Counted from the first letter of the stretch, positions 8,282 to 17,919 are shown. The stretch is DNA of 64,000 bases from Motiliproteus sp036960175 (GCA_036960175.1 JBALWH010000006.1:62001-126000), one strand, 5' to 3'. Program-made: numbers and translations. Notes: generated by a model from the sequence alone, not told the origin.

Positions 8282-9022
8282 TTATTGCTGTTTGTCCACT
8301 GTGGGCTGTTGTGGCGTATGTTCTAGTGACAGGACCCTGATCTCATCATCTGTTATCTGCCAGCGTACGTTGAAACATTCTAACAGGGTGCCGTAACTGC
8401 GCTCCTGGGCTTTCCCTCGCTGGTGGGTTGGGCGCGGGTCACAGCGTAATACCTGCTCGATTAGTTGCTTTAACTGCTGCCCCTCGGTAGAGGCATCTAG
8501 AATTTCTATTGCCTGAGGGCTGAAGTTTACGGGTAGGTCGAGCTGTTGGCCGTCCGGTGCGTAGGTGTTGCTGGCAGAGGCAATACTGTCAGAGTAGGGC
8601 AGGTAGGGCTTAATGTCGATGACCGGGGTACCGTCGAGAATATCGGCGCCGCGAATATGCAATAGAGGTACACCGTCCCGGATTTCCACGCGATCCAGTT
8701 TTACCGCGGACATGCCGATGGGGTTGGGGCGAAAAGTGGAGCGTGTAGCAAAGACCCCCATCTTCTTGCCGCCAGAACGTGGCGGTCTAACCAAGGCGGT
8801 CCATTTGCGGTCCAGGTGTTCGCTGAACAGAAATAGAATCCACAGGTGCGAGCACTGCTCCAGGCCGCGCACGGTATCTGCATCCGCGTAGGCTCCGGTC
8901 AGCTCCACCACCGCCGTGGCGGCATCTGCCAGTCCGGGCTGGCGAGGAATGCCGAATTTTTCTTTAAAGCAGGAGCGGACGATGCCGATGTTCTCAACGG
9001 TTAATGGGGTAGTCGTTGACAC
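8282..9022 (-). CDS. trmO: tRNA (adenine(37)-N6)-methyltransferase TrmO
   Basis: TrmO (YaeB/TsaA family) N6-methylates threonylcarbamoyl-A37 in some tRNAs. The 246-residue protein carries the beta-barrel SAM-binding domain in the first 150 residues: IGIVRSCFKEKFGIPRQPG, HLWILFLF, GVFATRSTFRPNPIGMSAVKL and ILDGTPVIDIKPYLPY. A TrmO C-terminal domain follows, with DPRPTHQRG. E. coli TrmO is 235 residues. Divergent from the acetyltransferase gene at 9348. Confidence 0.92.
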   Translation of the reverse strand: MSTTTPLTVENIGIVRSCFKEKFGIPRQPGLADAATAVVELTGAYADADTVRGLEQCSHLWILFLFSEHLDRKWTALVRPPRSGGKKMGVFATRSTFRPNPIGMSAVKLDRVEIRDGVPLLHIRGADILDGTPVIDIKPYLPYSDSIASASNTYAPDGQQLDLPVNFSPQAIEILDASTEGQQLKQLIEQVLRCDPRPTHQRGKAQERSYGTLLECFNVRWQITDDEIRVLSLEHTPQQPTVDKQQ

Positions 9023-9148
9023 GAATATTGACCAGCTGGCGGAGTTGGCAGCGATTATATGAGCCTGGACTCCAAATAGCGAGAATGAGGCACGTGTCTT
9101 GATATTGCCGGAATCGTCCGCTTGACACAGATGATTGCTTTAATCATG

Positions 9149-9166
9149 GCCCATTGTGCAATGGGC
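9149..9166. promoter_or_regulatory. 18-bp perfect inverted repeat in the trmO/patZ divergent spacer
   Basis: GCCCATTG-TG-CAATGGGC is a palindrome with 8-bp arms. It lies centrally in the 325-base gap 9023-9347, which has no credible gene. Without a T-run it looks more like an operator for a dimeric regulator than a terminator. TTGACA at 9122-9127 is nearby, but I see no well-spaced -10. The regulator is unknown. Confidence 0.45.
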
Positions 9167-9347
9167 AATCGTCCCATGAGGGGCTTGGGGTCTGCTGCGC
9201 AGGTCATCGTATATCTACCTATAATTAGACTTGGGTTTAATATCGATGAAATCCGAGGGGCGGTAAGCTCTGACAATTGCATCCGAAAGCAATGGGTCAT
9301 TCGTGCGGGTCACAGCTTCCGCACACAATTAGCAGAGCATATTAGCC

Positions 9348-11993
9348 ATGAGAGTTTCAGACCTAGACAGTCTATTCAGACCCACATCCATTACCATTGT
9401 TGGTGCCTCCGAACGTCCAGACAGCATGGGTTCTGCGGTGATGCAAAACCTGTTGCATGGCCATTTTTCGGGTCCCATCCTGCCGATTAATCCCACTGCG
9501 CGATCTGTATTCGGAGTTTACTGCTACGACTCTGTCGCCACTCTTCCCCTGATTCCTGAACTGGCGGTGCTTTGTACGCCTCCTTCGGTTACCCCTGATC
9601 TGGTTAGGCAGCTCGGTGAAGCGGGTACCCGGGTGGCCATTGTGATCACCATGGACCCCGATCGTGGACCAGGGAATGAGACCACCGCTTTTAAGCAGCA
9701 GTTGCTTGATGCAGCGTCCCCTTCGGGTATCCGGCTGCTGGGGCCGGGGTCAACGGGTATACAGGTACCGGCGCTGCGTCTCAACGCCAGTTGGATTATG
9801 ACCGCATCCCGTCCAGGTAAAGTGGCGCTGGTGTCTCAGTCAGGATCATTTGCTGCCGGCCTGGCTGAGTGGGCTCATACCCATAACCTGGGCCTTTCTC
9901 ATGTGGTATCAACCGGGGATGCTGTTGATATCGATGTAGAAGAAATTCTCGACTATTTGGGTACTCGGGATCCGCTGGTTCGTTCAGTATTGCTCTATAT
10001 CCGGTCGGTTCAGAATGCGCGCCGGTTTATGTCTGCAGCCCGTGCCATTGCTCGCAGCAAAACGGTGATTGCCATCAGTAATGGTCAACAATCAGTAAAC
10101 CAGCAAGAGACCATCAGTCGTGACAGTATTTATGATGCGGCGATTCGACGGGCAGGAATGTTACGTGTTTTTAATACCGACGAAGTGTTTGATGCGGTCG
10201 AGACCCTGAGTTACATGCAGCAGCGAAGGAGCGGAAAATTGGCCATCCTCTCCAATGGCTTTGGCCCCGGTGAGGCGGCAGTACAGGTTATTTCCCGGGG
10301 GGAGGGGAAAGTGATTTCACTGAGTGAGGAGGCTGTTTCTGCATTGCAGCAACTATCGCCGTGGGTGACCCTTAATCGTAACCTGGTCAGTATTGGCCGC
10401 GATGCCGATGCCAATCGTTATCGCGATGCCCTGGCCATTCTTGTGAAGGATAAGCAGATTGATGCGTTGCTAGTCATGCATACGCCCACTTCGGTGGCTG
10501 AAGGTGGCGAAGTGGCTGACGCGCTGATTGAGGTTGCTAAAAAAAGCTCGAAAAACATTCTAGCCTGTTGGATTGGCCAAGATAAGAAAGAGGCTATTCA
10601 CAATAAGCTTTCGGCGGCGGGAATTGCCTTACTTTCCACCCCGGACAAGGCGGCCCGCGCATTCCTGCATTTGGTGCACTTTCAGCGCAATCAGCAAATG
10701 CTGCTGGAAGCACCCAGCGCAATTCCCGAAGGGGGCAAAGAAAGCCGGGATCATGCGCACCGCTTGATTGAGCAGCAACTGGCAGCTGGGCAACATCTGC
10801 TGAACGAAGAAATCAGTGCGATGTTGCTCAGGTCCTACGGTCTAGCAGTGGCTGATACCCGGGTTGCAACGGGTGTCAGTGGTATTCTGGAAGCTGCGCA
10901 GAGTCTTAGTTATCCCATGGCACTAAGGCGCTGCTCGAAATCCGTTATGCGCAGTGCTGATATAGCCAAACTGGCTCTGGATCTGTTTACTAAAGAGGCC
11001 CTGGAGGCTGCCGCCGTTGATATGGATTGCGAGGACCAAGCCGGGTTTATCGTGCAGGCTATGACACCCCGGAGCGGGCAGTATGTACTACAGGTCAGTA
11101 TTGACACTGATCGGGAGTTTGGGCCGGTGATTTCGCTGGGTATTGGTGGCAGCAGTGCACATACTAATGCGGCTCGGGCCACCGCCTTGCCGCCACTGAA
11201 TATGACTCTTGCTGCGGAACTGGTTGATCGCTCCAGAGTGTTGCAATTACTGGGCGGGGATATCAGCAAAGATCAGCTTTGCCAGGCTCTGGTCAACTTG
11301 TCACAGTTGATTACGGATTTCCCCGAGATTAAAAAGATGGAGATCAATCCGCTGTTGGCGGGTCCTCAGGGTGTTACCGCGCTGGAAGCGCGCACCGGGT
11401 TATGGAATCGCTCGGCGGAGCAGGGACTTCGGCCTGGTATGGCAATTCGACCTTACCCCAGAGAGTTGGAACGGGAAGCCGAGCTCAGGCAGGGGCAACG
11501 AATACTGATTAGACCGGTTAGACCGGAAGATGAGCAGGCTTACCAGGATTTCTTTAAGCAGGTCGCTCCAAATGATATGTATTTGCGTTTTTTCCGCAAT
11601 ATCTCCGAATTGCCTAGTGCTGATTTGGCCAAAATGATTCAGATCGATTACGACCGGGAAATGGCCTTCACTGCTTTTAGTCTCGAGCCTGATGCTGCGT
11701 CACCGCAGCTGTTGGGTGAGGTCAGAACCAGTACCTTGCCGGATAACGGCATAGCGGAATATTCGATCCTGCTGCGCCAGGATATGAAAGGTAGTGGCCT
11801 TGGTCGACGCCTGATGGAGATGATTATCGACTATACCCGGCAGCGGGGTACGGACAAAATTGTAGGTACCGTGCTAGTGCAGAATACCGGAATGTTGCGT
11901 CTTTGTGAAAAACTGGGCTTTACCTCTCACTTCAATGAGGACGATGAAGATATCTATGAAATGGAATTGGAGTTGCAATCGGAGAAGCGCTGA
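9348..11993 (+). CDS. patZ: Acyl-CoA synthetase-like protein with GNAT domain (PatZ-type lysine acetyltransferase)
   Basis: An 881-residue protein with the architecture and length of E. coli PatZ/YfiQ (886). An N-terminal CoA-binding Rossmann domain (TSITIVGASERPDSMG, about residues 13-28) and a succinyl-CoA ligase-like domain are followed by an ATP-grasp domain (about 480-700) and a GNAT acetyltransferase domain (about 720-875, LIRPVRPEDEQAY, acetyl-CoA loop GSGLGRRL). PatZ acetylates lysines of acetyl-CoA synthetase and other proteins, with the synthetase half regulatory. It is monocistronic and convergent with srkA. Targets are inferred from the family. Confidence 0.85.
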   Translation: MRVSDLDSLFRPTSITIVGASERPDSMGSAVMQNLLHGHFSGPILPINPTARSVFGVYCYDSVATLPLIPELAVLCTPPSVTPDLVRQLGEAGTRVAIVITMDPDRGPGNETTAFKQQLLDAASPSGIRLLGPGSTGIQVPALRLNASWIMTASRPGKVALVSQSGSFAAGLAEWAHTHNLGLSHVVSTGDAVDIDVEEILDYLGTRDPLVRSVLLYIRSVQNARRFMSAARAIARSKTVIAISNGQQSVNQQETISRDSIYDAAIRRAGMLRVFNTDEVFDAVETLSYMQQRRSGKLAILSNGFGPGEAAVQVISRGEGKVISLSEEAVSALQQLSPWVTLNRNLVSIGRDADANRYRDALAILVKDKQIDALLVMHTPTSVAEGGEVADALIEVAKKSSKNILACWIGQDKKEAIHNKLSAAGIALLSTPDKAARAFLHLVHFQRNQQMLLEAPSAIPEGGKESRDHAHRLIEQQLAAGQHLLNEEISAMLLRSYGLAVADTRVATGVSGILEAAQSLSYPMALRRCSKSVMRSADIAKLALDLFTKEALEAAAVDMDCEDQAGFIVQAMTPRSGQYVLQVSIDTDREFGPVISLGIGGSSAHTNAARATALPPLNMTLAAELVDRSRVLQLLGGDISKDQLCQALVNLSQLITDFPEIKKMEINPLLAGPQGVTALEARTGLWNRSAEQGLRPGMAIRPYPRELEREAELRQGQRILIRPVRPEDEQAYQDFFKQVAPNDMYLRFFRNISELPSADLAKMIQIDYDREMAFTAFSLEPDAASPQLLGEVRTSTLPDNGIAEYSILLRQDMKGSGLGRRLMEMIIDYTRQRGTDKIVGTVLVQNTGMLRLCEKLGFTSHFNEDDEDIYEMELELQSEKR

Positions 11994-12018
11994 CTGATGC
12001 CGCTGAGCCTTGCAGGAC

Positions 12019-13020
12019 TCAGTAAGCACCCACCCGCAGCGCGGGGAGTTGCACGCTTTGGCATAACCCCTTCAGTTCCATCAGGTGTCCCAGCCAGTAT
12101 GATTGGGTGTTGAACCAGGGGAAATGTGTCGGGAATGCAGGGTCTTGCCAGCGCCGAGCCAGCCAGGCGGCATAGTGCATGATACGTAGCGCCCGTAGGG
12201 GCTCGATTAATTGCAGCTCGGCGCGATTAAACGGCAGAAATTCTTCGTAGCCTTCAATCACCTCATTGATCTGTATGGTTTGTTGATTGTAATCACCGGA
12301 AATCAACATCCACAGGTCCTGAATAGCGGGGCCCATTCGGCAATCGTCAAAGTCTACAAAGTTTGGGGTATCGTCACGCCAGAGGATGTTTCCTGGATGG
12401 CAATCACCGTGCAGGGCAATCAGTTTCATGTTGTCGACTGCGGCAAAGGACTTTTCCACGAGTATCAGCAGCTCTTCGCTGACCTGCTGATACTCGGATG
12501 CCAGATCCATAGGCAGCCAGTCATTCTCTAGCAAGTACTGGCGACTCAGGTGCCCGAAACTGTGCACATCAATGGTGGGGCGCTGGCTGAAGGTGAGGCT
12601 ATTTCCCAGCAAGTGTATGCGGCCCATGGTGCGGCCTAATACGAATAAGTTATCTAAGTTCTCAAGCTCTGGTGCGTGACCTCCGCGGCGGGGGAACAGT
12701 GCGAAACTGAAATTGCCGTGCTGGTGCAGGGTGTCTCCCTGGTCATTCGCCAGGGGGGGCACTACCGGTAGATCCGCATCCTGCAAGGCTTGGGTAAACT
12801 GATGTTCTTCCAGTATCTGCTCGCGGCTCCAGCGTTGTGGTCGGTAAAACTTGGCAATCAACGGCTGCTGATCTTCGATTCCTACCTGGTAGACCCGGTT
12901 TTCGTAACTGTTGAGAGTAAGGATTCTGGCATCGCTGAGATAGCCCATGGATTCCACCGCATCCAATACTGCATCGGGTGTCAGAGACTCATAGGGATGT
13001 GGTGTGCTGTCGATATGCAT
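12019..13020 (-). CDS. srkA: Stress response kinase A (YihE/SrkA)
   Basis: A 333-residue Ser/Thr protein kinase of the APH/choline-kinase fold, close to E. coli SrkA (328). Visible motifs are the N-lobe Lys in PLIAKFYRP, the catalytic loop LHGDCHPGNILW (HGDxxxxN) and the metal-binding FVDFDDCRMGP. In E. coli SrkA protects against stress-induced death by counteracting MazF. Convergent with the upstream acetyltransferase gene; the 25-base gap contains an imperfect hairpin (12003-12022) that overlaps the stop codon. Confidence 0.92.
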   Translation of the reverse strand: MHIDSTPHPYESLTPDAVLDAVESMGYLSDARILTLNSYENRVYQVGIEDQQPLIAKFYRPQRWSREQILEEHQFTQALQDADLPVVPPLANDQGDTLHQHGNFSFALFPRRGGHAPELENLDNLFVLGRTMGRIHLLGNSLTFSQRPTIDVHSFGHLSRQYLLENDWLPMDLASEYQQVSEELLILVEKSFAAVDNMKLIALHGDCHPGNILWRDDTPNFVDFDDCRMGPAIQDLWMLISGDYNQQTIQINEVIEGYEEFLPFNRAELQLIEPLRALRIMHYAAWLARRWQDPAFPTHFPWFNTQSYWLGHLMELKGLCQSVQLPALRVGAY

Positions 13021-13126
13021 GAAAAGCGGCTACTCCTGGCGGCAAACAACGGATGCTGTCAGCCGCCGGATTATGGAGCAAATAGTGGCCACTGTTAATC
13101 AATATCTGGTAATAGCGGGCGATCGT

Positions 13127-13885
13127 CTAGCGCTGGCTGGGTGTTCTGGCAAAGCACCAGGCGTCTATACGCTCGATTCCGCTTTTTCGTAGCTCATGGG
13201 CCAATAGATCAAGCGTGGTTCCGGTGGTCATCACGTCGTCAACGATGGCGACATGATGGAGTTTCTGCTGCGCTTCGACGCTAAATGCCTTGGCTAGGTT
13301 TCGACGCCTTTGCTTGGCGCTGAGTCCCTGTTGATGGGGGGTGGCCAGTCCCCTTTTGCATATATTCTGGTCGTATGGGATATCCAGCTGTTGTGATAGG
13401 TAGCGCGCCCATTCGGCGGCTTGATTATAGCCTCGGCTATACAGGCGGCTGCGGTGCAGGGGCACGGGAATAATTAGTTGTGGAGGTTGTTGGGATATTT
13501 CGGCCTTGAATCGGTGCACAAACAATTCACTGCACAGCTGCAGCAGATCGGGTTTGGCCTGATGTTTTAGCTGTGAAATCAGAAAATTAACCGGAAATTC
13601 GTAGCTCATGGGGGCCAGGGTGCGATCAAATTTGGGTGGTTTGCTAAGGCATTTTCCGCAGCGACTGTGGGAGGGGCTGCTAGACAAACCGCGCAGAGGT
13701 TCCGCGCATTGCAGGCAGCAGCATTGTAACCAGGGCAGATCGCTATGACAGCCGCCACAGATGAGTTCGCCGTTGCGAAGAGATTGTCCGCAAAGGAGGC
13801 AATTTGAGTTGTTCAAAAACAGATCAATTAATGATCTGTAGTTAACCGCTAGGCTAAACATTGGTTGACAGCTGCGTCCATGCAT
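13127..13885 (-). CDS. ComF/GntX-family phosphoribosyltransferase-like protein
   Basis: A 252-residue ComF-family protein. An N-terminal zinc-finger-like region has repeated Cys pairs (CLLCG, CGGC, CLQCAEP, CGKC). It is followed by a type I phosphoribosyltransferase domain ending in the PRPP loop VAIVDDVMTTGTT. Relatives function in DNA uptake (ComF) or carbon use (GntX); the substrate is not known. The start could be the ATG at 13885 or at 13861. It is divergent from bioB with 160 bases between the starts. Confidence 0.85.
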   Translation of the reverse strand: MHGRSCQPMFSLAVNYRSLIDLFLNNSNCLLCGQSLRNGELICGGCHSDLPWLQCCCLQCAEPLRGLSSSPSHSRCGKCLSKPPKFDRTLAPMSYEFPVNFLISQLKHQAKPDLLQLCSELFVHRFKAEISQQPPQLIIPVPLHRSRLYSRGYNQAAEWARYLSQQLDIPYDQNICKRGLATPHQQGLSAKQRRRNLAKAFSVEAQQKLHHVAIVDDVMTTGTTLDLLAHELRKSGIERIDAWCFARTPSQR

Positions 13886-13993
13886 TTAATATGTGCGGCT
13901 ATTACGCCGATTGCGGATACCGGCCCCGTCCCATTTTAATTCTGTGGGCTTAAGGCTATCCGATTCCGGAACAATTTCAATACCCGTTACGAC

Positions 13994-14012
13994 TATAGCC
14001 GTTATGGCTATA
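13994..14012 (+). promoter_or_regulatory. Inverted repeat upstream of bioB
   Basis: TATAGCC (13994-14000) and GGCTATA (14006-14012) form perfect 7-bp arms around a 5-base spacer, 33 bases before the bioB ATG. The left arm doubles as a plausible -10 element. Position and symmetry suggest an operator or leader hairpin. It does not resemble the E. coli BirA operator, so the regulator is unknown. Confidence 0.4.
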
Positions 14013-14045
14013 AACGCAGTAGCCCCTAGTGGCGAGGATGTACCT

Positions 14046-15098
14046 ATGACAACAAATTCAGCCCAGACTCGTCACGATTGGACCCCCGCAGAGGTGGAAG
14101 CGCTCTTCGCCCTGCCGTTCAACGATTTATTGTTTCAGGCGCAGACGACTCATCGGCAGAATTTTGATCCTAATGCGGTCCAGGTCAGTACGCTACTGTC
14201 GATCAAAACGGGTGCTTGTCCAGAAGACTGCAAATACTGTCCTCAGAGTGCTCATCACTGTAATGATCTGGATGTCGAACGCCTGATGAAGGTTAAGCAG
14301 GTGTTGCGCGAAGCTCAGGCAGCCAAAGATACGGGTGCTACTCGATTTTGCATGGGAGCGGCCTGGAGTAGTCCTCGGCCCAAGGATATGCCCTTCGTTA
14401 TCGATATGATCAAGGGTGTTAAGGCGCTGGGGTTGGAAGCCTGTATGACGTTGGGAATGCTGGATCAGGATCAGGCGGAGTCGCTGTCCAGTGCCGGGCT
14501 GGATTACTACAACCATAACCTTGATACCTCCCCGGAATATTACGGAAAAATTATTACCACGCGGACCTATCAGGATCGTTTGGATACGCTGAAGAATGTT
14601 CGTGATTCCGGAATGAAAGTCTGTTGTGGCGGCATCATGGGAATGGGGGAAGAGCTGAAGGATCGAATTGGTCTGTTGCTTACCTTGGCGAACATGCCGG
14701 AGCATCCTGAAAGTGTGCCTATCAACATGCTGGTGAAGGTTGAAGGTACGCCCTTGGATTCGGTGGATGATCTGGAGCCTTTCGATTTTGTTCGTACCAT
14801 CGCTGTGGCCCGGCTGCTAATGCCGGAATCTCATGTGCGGCTGTCTGCCGGTCGCCAGCGCATGAACGAACAGATGCAGGCTCTGTGCTTTATGGCGGGT
14901 GCCAACTCTATTTTTTATGGTGAGAAGCTGCTGACTACCGGCAACCCGGAAGCCGATACTGATCGTCAGTTGTTTAACAAGCTGGGTATTCACCCCGAGC
15001 AGCGAGCAGGTGCCTCCGATGAGGCTCACGAGCAGGCTATAGTGCAACAGATCGAAGATCAGAAAAACGCAGGCATGTTCTACGATGCTTCCGCCTGA
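14046..15098 (+). CDS. bioB: Biotin synthase
   Basis: Radical SAM enzyme that inserts sulfur into dethiobiotin. The CxxxCxxC motif in GACPEDCKYCPQ (Cys 58, 62, 65) binds the 4Fe-4S cluster; CMGAAWSSPRPKD, YNHNLDTSPEYY and RLSAGRQRMN are conserved BioB blocks. I start at the ATG at 14046 (350 residues, E. coli 346) with GAGG about 8 bases upstream. An in-frame ATG at 13893 would add 51 residues unlike the family. First gene of bioBFHCD. Confidence 0.97.
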   Translation: MTTNSAQTRHDWTPAEVEALFALPFNDLLFQAQTTHRQNFDPNAVQVSTLLSIKTGACPEDCKYCPQSAHHCNDLDVERLMKVKQVLREAQAAKDTGATRFCMGAAWSSPRPKDMPFVIDMIKGVKALGLEACMTLGMLDQDQAESLSSAGLDYYNHNLDTSPEYYGKIITTRTYQDRLDTLKNVRDSGMKVCCGGIMGMGEELKDRIGLLLTLANMPEHPESVPINMLVKVEGTPLDSVDDLEPFDFVRTIAVARLLMPESHVRLSAGRQRMNEQMQALCFMAGANSIFYGEKLLTTGNPEADTDRQLFNKLGIHPEQRAGASDEAHEQAIVQQIEDQKNAGMFYDASA

Positions 15099-15119
15099 TT
15101 GCCAGAGGCTCGCAAGCTT

Positions 15120-16289
15120 ATGAATGGGTTTGACGGTCTTGAGGAGGCGCTTAAACAGCGCAAATCAGAACATCTATATCGTCACCGCCGGGTGCTGGAA
15201 TCAGCCCAGGGTCCGGAAGTTATCGTGGACGGGAAAGCGTATTTGGGCTTTTGTAGCAATGACTACCTGGGGCTTGCTGGCCGTCAGGAGCTGCGAGATG
15301 CTTTTAAACAATCTGCTGATAAATACGGCGTCGGTAGTGGCGCCTCCCATTTGGTGAATGGTCACAGTGCTCTCCATCATCAGCTGGAAGAGGCTTTGGC
15401 GGAGTTCACCGGCCGTCCTCGGGCGTTACTTTTCTCCACCGGTTATATGGCCAATCTGGGTGCTGTCAATGCGTTGATAGGTAAGGGTGACGCGGTCTTC
15501 GAAGACCGCTTGAATCATGCTTCACTGCTGGATGCGGGGCTGTTCAGCGGCGCTCGTTTTCAACGCTATCTACATTCCGATTGCGACAGTCTGACTAAAA
15601 AGCTCGAGACCTCACAGGCCGCACGCAAACTAGTGGTTACCGATGGCGTATTTAGTATGGACGGTGACCTGGCTCCTTTGCCGAAAATCTGCGAGACGTC
15701 ACAGCAGCATGATGCCTGGGTGATGGTAGATGATGCCCATGGTTTTGGCTGCCTTGGCGCCACTGGTGGTGGCTGCGTTGAACATTTCCAACTAACGCAG
15801 GCGCAAGTGCCGGTGCTGATGGGGACTCTGGGAAAAGCGTTGGGTACCTCTGGCGCTTTTATAGCGGGCAGTGAAACCCTGATTGAAACCCTGATCCAGT
15901 TTGCTCGGCCCTATATTTATACCACGGCTATTCCCCCGGCCATTGCCGGGGCCACTCTTAAGAGTCTGGAGCTAGTAAAAAATGGCCAGGACCTGCGCCA
16001 GAAGCTACAGCAGTTGATTGTGCAGTTCCGTCAAGGCGCGGAACAGTTGGGGCTGAAGTTGATGGCTTCGCCAACCCCGATTCAGCCTATCATGGTGGGT
16101 GATGCTAATAAGGCGATGGCTGTCAGCCACGCGCTAGAACAGCAAGGTATCTTTGTCGGGGCGATACGGCCGCCCACCGTACCCGCGGGAAGTGCCCGAT
16201 TAAGGGTCACTCTCAGCGCCGCTCATAGCACTGATCAAGTTGATAGATTACTGGATGCTCTGGATAAAAGCAGAGGCTTGATGATATGA
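15120..16289 (+). CDS. bioF: 8-amino-7-oxononanoate synthase
   Basis: PLP enzyme condensing pimeloyl-ACP with L-alanine to KAPA. 389 residues from the ATG at 15120 (E. coli 384); a TTG directly after the bioB stop is a less likely start. Motifs: FCSNDYLGLA, GSGASHLVNGH, DDAHGFGCLG and the PLP lysine in GTLGKALGTSGAF. AGAGG lies 11 bases upstream of the ATG. It overlaps bioH by the ATGA type, suggesting translational coupling. Confidence 0.96.
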   Translation: MNGFDGLEEALKQRKSEHLYRHRRVLESAQGPEVIVDGKAYLGFCSNDYLGLAGRQELRDAFKQSADKYGVGSGASHLVNGHSALHHQLEEALAEFTGRPRALLFSTGYMANLGAVNALIGKGDAVFEDRLNHASLLDAGLFSGARFQRYLHSDCDSLTKKLETSQAARKLVVTDGVFSMDGDLAPLPKICETSQQHDAWVMVDDAHGFGCLGATGGGCVEHFQLTQAQVPVLMGTLGKALGTSGAFIAGSETLIETLIQFARPYIYTTAIPPAIAGATLKSLELVKNGQDLRQKLQQLIVQFRQGAEQLGLKLMASPTPIQPIMVGDANKAMAVSHALEQQGIFVGAIRPPTVPAGSARLRVTLSAAHSTDQVDRLLDALDKSRGLMI

Positions 16290-17071
16290 GTTTATACGTC
16301 GAGCAAAGTGGTTCGGCAAAAGCGCCTCCTTTGGTTCTGATCCATGGTTGGGGTATGCACAGCGGCATCTGGCTGCCTTGGCTGCCCCTATTAGAATCCC
16401 ATTTCTCGGTGATTCGGGTGGATTTACCAGGATTAGGTCGCAGTAGTGGTTTTGCTCCCGAGCACTATGAACTGGCGACTGTGGCAGAGCAGGTGGCGGC
16501 GGCAGTATCTCCGTTGTTGCAGCAACCCGCTATCTGGCTGGGCTGGTCTCTGGGCGGGCTGGTAGCGGCTGAAATCAGTCGCCGCCATGAAACGCGGGTA
16601 AAGGGATTGGTTACCCTTGCTAGCAATCCTAGTTTTGTGCAAACAGCCGACTATTGCAGTGCCATGGATACCAATACGTTTACAGAGTTTCAGAGTCAGC
16701 TTGCAACGGACTGGGGCAAGACCCTGGGGCGCTTTATCATGCTGATGGCGCAGGGTGACAGTCAGCCCCGTGCGCTCATTAAACAGGCTAAAATGACGTT
16801 GGAGCTTTATCAGCAGCTGCCACCTAGCCACTTGCCCGAAGCTTTGGCGCTGTTGCAGCAGGATCAGCGTAAGTTGTTTGCGGGGCTGAATGCACCGAGG
16901 TTACACCTGTTTGCCGAACAGGATGCATTGGTTCCGGTGTCCGCAGCTAATGATCCAGCGGTGTCGGCCAACGCCGAGGTTATCGGTAACGCCGGGCACT
17001 TAGTTTTTTTGACGCAACCCCAGCAACTGCTGAAATTGCTACTGGATTTCCAAGGGCGATTGCATGGCTGA
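16286..17071 (+). CDS. bioH: Pimeloyl-ACP methyl ester carboxylesterase
   Basis: BioH removes the methyl group from pimeloyl-ACP methyl ester, ending the BioC-initiated pimelate route. The 261-residue alpha/beta hydrolase (E. coli 256) shows the oxyanion strand LIHGWGMHSGIW, the nucleophile Ser in GWSLGGL, Asp in AEQDALVP and His in GNAGHLVFL. It overlaps bioF by 4 bases and bioC by 8 bases, so it is tightly embedded in the operon. Confidence 0.94.
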   Translation: MSLYVEQSGSAKAPPLVLIHGWGMHSGIWLPWLPLLESHFSVIRVDLPGLGRSSGFAPEHYELATVAEQVAAAVSPLLQQPAIWLGWSLGGLVAAEISRRHETRVKGLVTLASNPSFVQTADYCSAMDTNTFTEFQSQLATDWGKTLGRFIMLMAQGDSQPRALIKQAKMTLELYQQLPPSHLPEALALLQQDQRKLFAGLNAPRLHLFAEQDALVPVSAANDPAVSANAEVIGNAGHLVFLTQPQQLLKLLLDFQGRLHG

Positions 17072-17894
17072 TACTCAAGCCTCACTAACACAGTCGCCGG
17101 TTATTTTGGATAAGCGCAGTATTGCAACATCCTTCAGTCGCGCTGCCAGTCGTTACGATTCCATGGCAATGATCCAGCGCCAAGTAGGATCTAAACTGCT
17201 TCACCTGTCCAGACAGCGGCTTCAGGGGCAGGTGCTCGATCTGGGTTGCGGTACTGGGTTTTTCTCTAGCGAGTTGCTTCAATTATCCAATGTTGAGGCT
17301 GTTTTGGCTGTTGATCTGGCAGAAGGTATGCTGAGTTACGGTCGTCATAATCGAGCTCATCCTGACATAGATTGGATCTGTGCCGACGCTGAATCTCTGC
17401 CCTTTGCTGATGGTAGTGTGGATGCGGTCTTTAGCAACTTCTCTATTCAGTGGTGTGAAAATCTGACGGCATTGTTTGCTGAAGTAAATCGTGTCCTAAA
17501 GCCTGGCGGCATGTTGGTATTTACGACTCTAGGACCGGATACTCTTAAGGAGCTTCGTTATGCCTGGGCTCAGGTTGATGATTATGTGCACGTAAATAAA
17601 TTTCAACCTTGGTCCTGTCTGCAGCGCTCTTTGGCAATGGGCTTTCAATCCATTTATGTTGAAGACGAGTTGATCGAGTTGGAGTATCAACGCTTGAATC
17701 AGCTTACCGGTGAACTCAAAGGTATAGGCGCTCATAACTTAAATCAGGGGCGTATAACCGGCTTGGCGGGGCGACAGCGGATACAGGCTTTTCGTCAGGC
17801 CTATGAAAGCTTACGCAAGGAAAACGGATTGCTACCAGCGACCTATCAGCTGTTCTACGGTATCTATCAAAAAACTGCACTGACGGTAGCTTGA
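17064..17894 (+). CDS. bioC: Malonyl-ACP O-methyltransferase
   Basis: SAM-dependent methyltransferase that methylates malonyl-ACP so the fatty-acid cycle can build the pimeloyl chain. 276 residues. The SAM motif VLDLGCGTGFFSSEL is near residue 53, with FSNFSIQWCENL and LKPGGMLVFTTLGP further on, all typical BioC blocks. Its start lies 8 bases inside bioH. Having both bioC and bioH means the E. coli-type pimeloyl route is complete. Confidence 0.95.
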   Translation: MADTQASLTQSPVILDKRSIATSFSRAASRYDSMAMIQRQVGSKLLHLSRQRLQGQVLDLGCGTGFFSSELLQLSNVEAVLAVDLAEGMLSYGRHNRAHPDIDWICADAESLPFADGSVDAVFSNFSIQWCENLTALFAEVNRVLKPGGMLVFTTLGPDTLKELRYAWAQVDDYVHVNKFQPWSCLQRSLAMGFQSIYVEDELIELEYQRLNQLTGELKGIGAHNLNQGRITGLAGRQRIQAFRQAYESLRKENGLLPATYQLFYGIYQKTALTVA

Positions 17895-17919
17895 TTCCGT
17901 CGATCTAGGAGATTTTCTG

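Noticed and set aside
13893..14045. N-terminal extension of BioB by 51 residues
   Set aside because: The extension has no BioB-like sequence and crosses the regulatory spacer with its inverted repeat; the ATG at 14046 has a Shine-Dalgarno and gives the family length.
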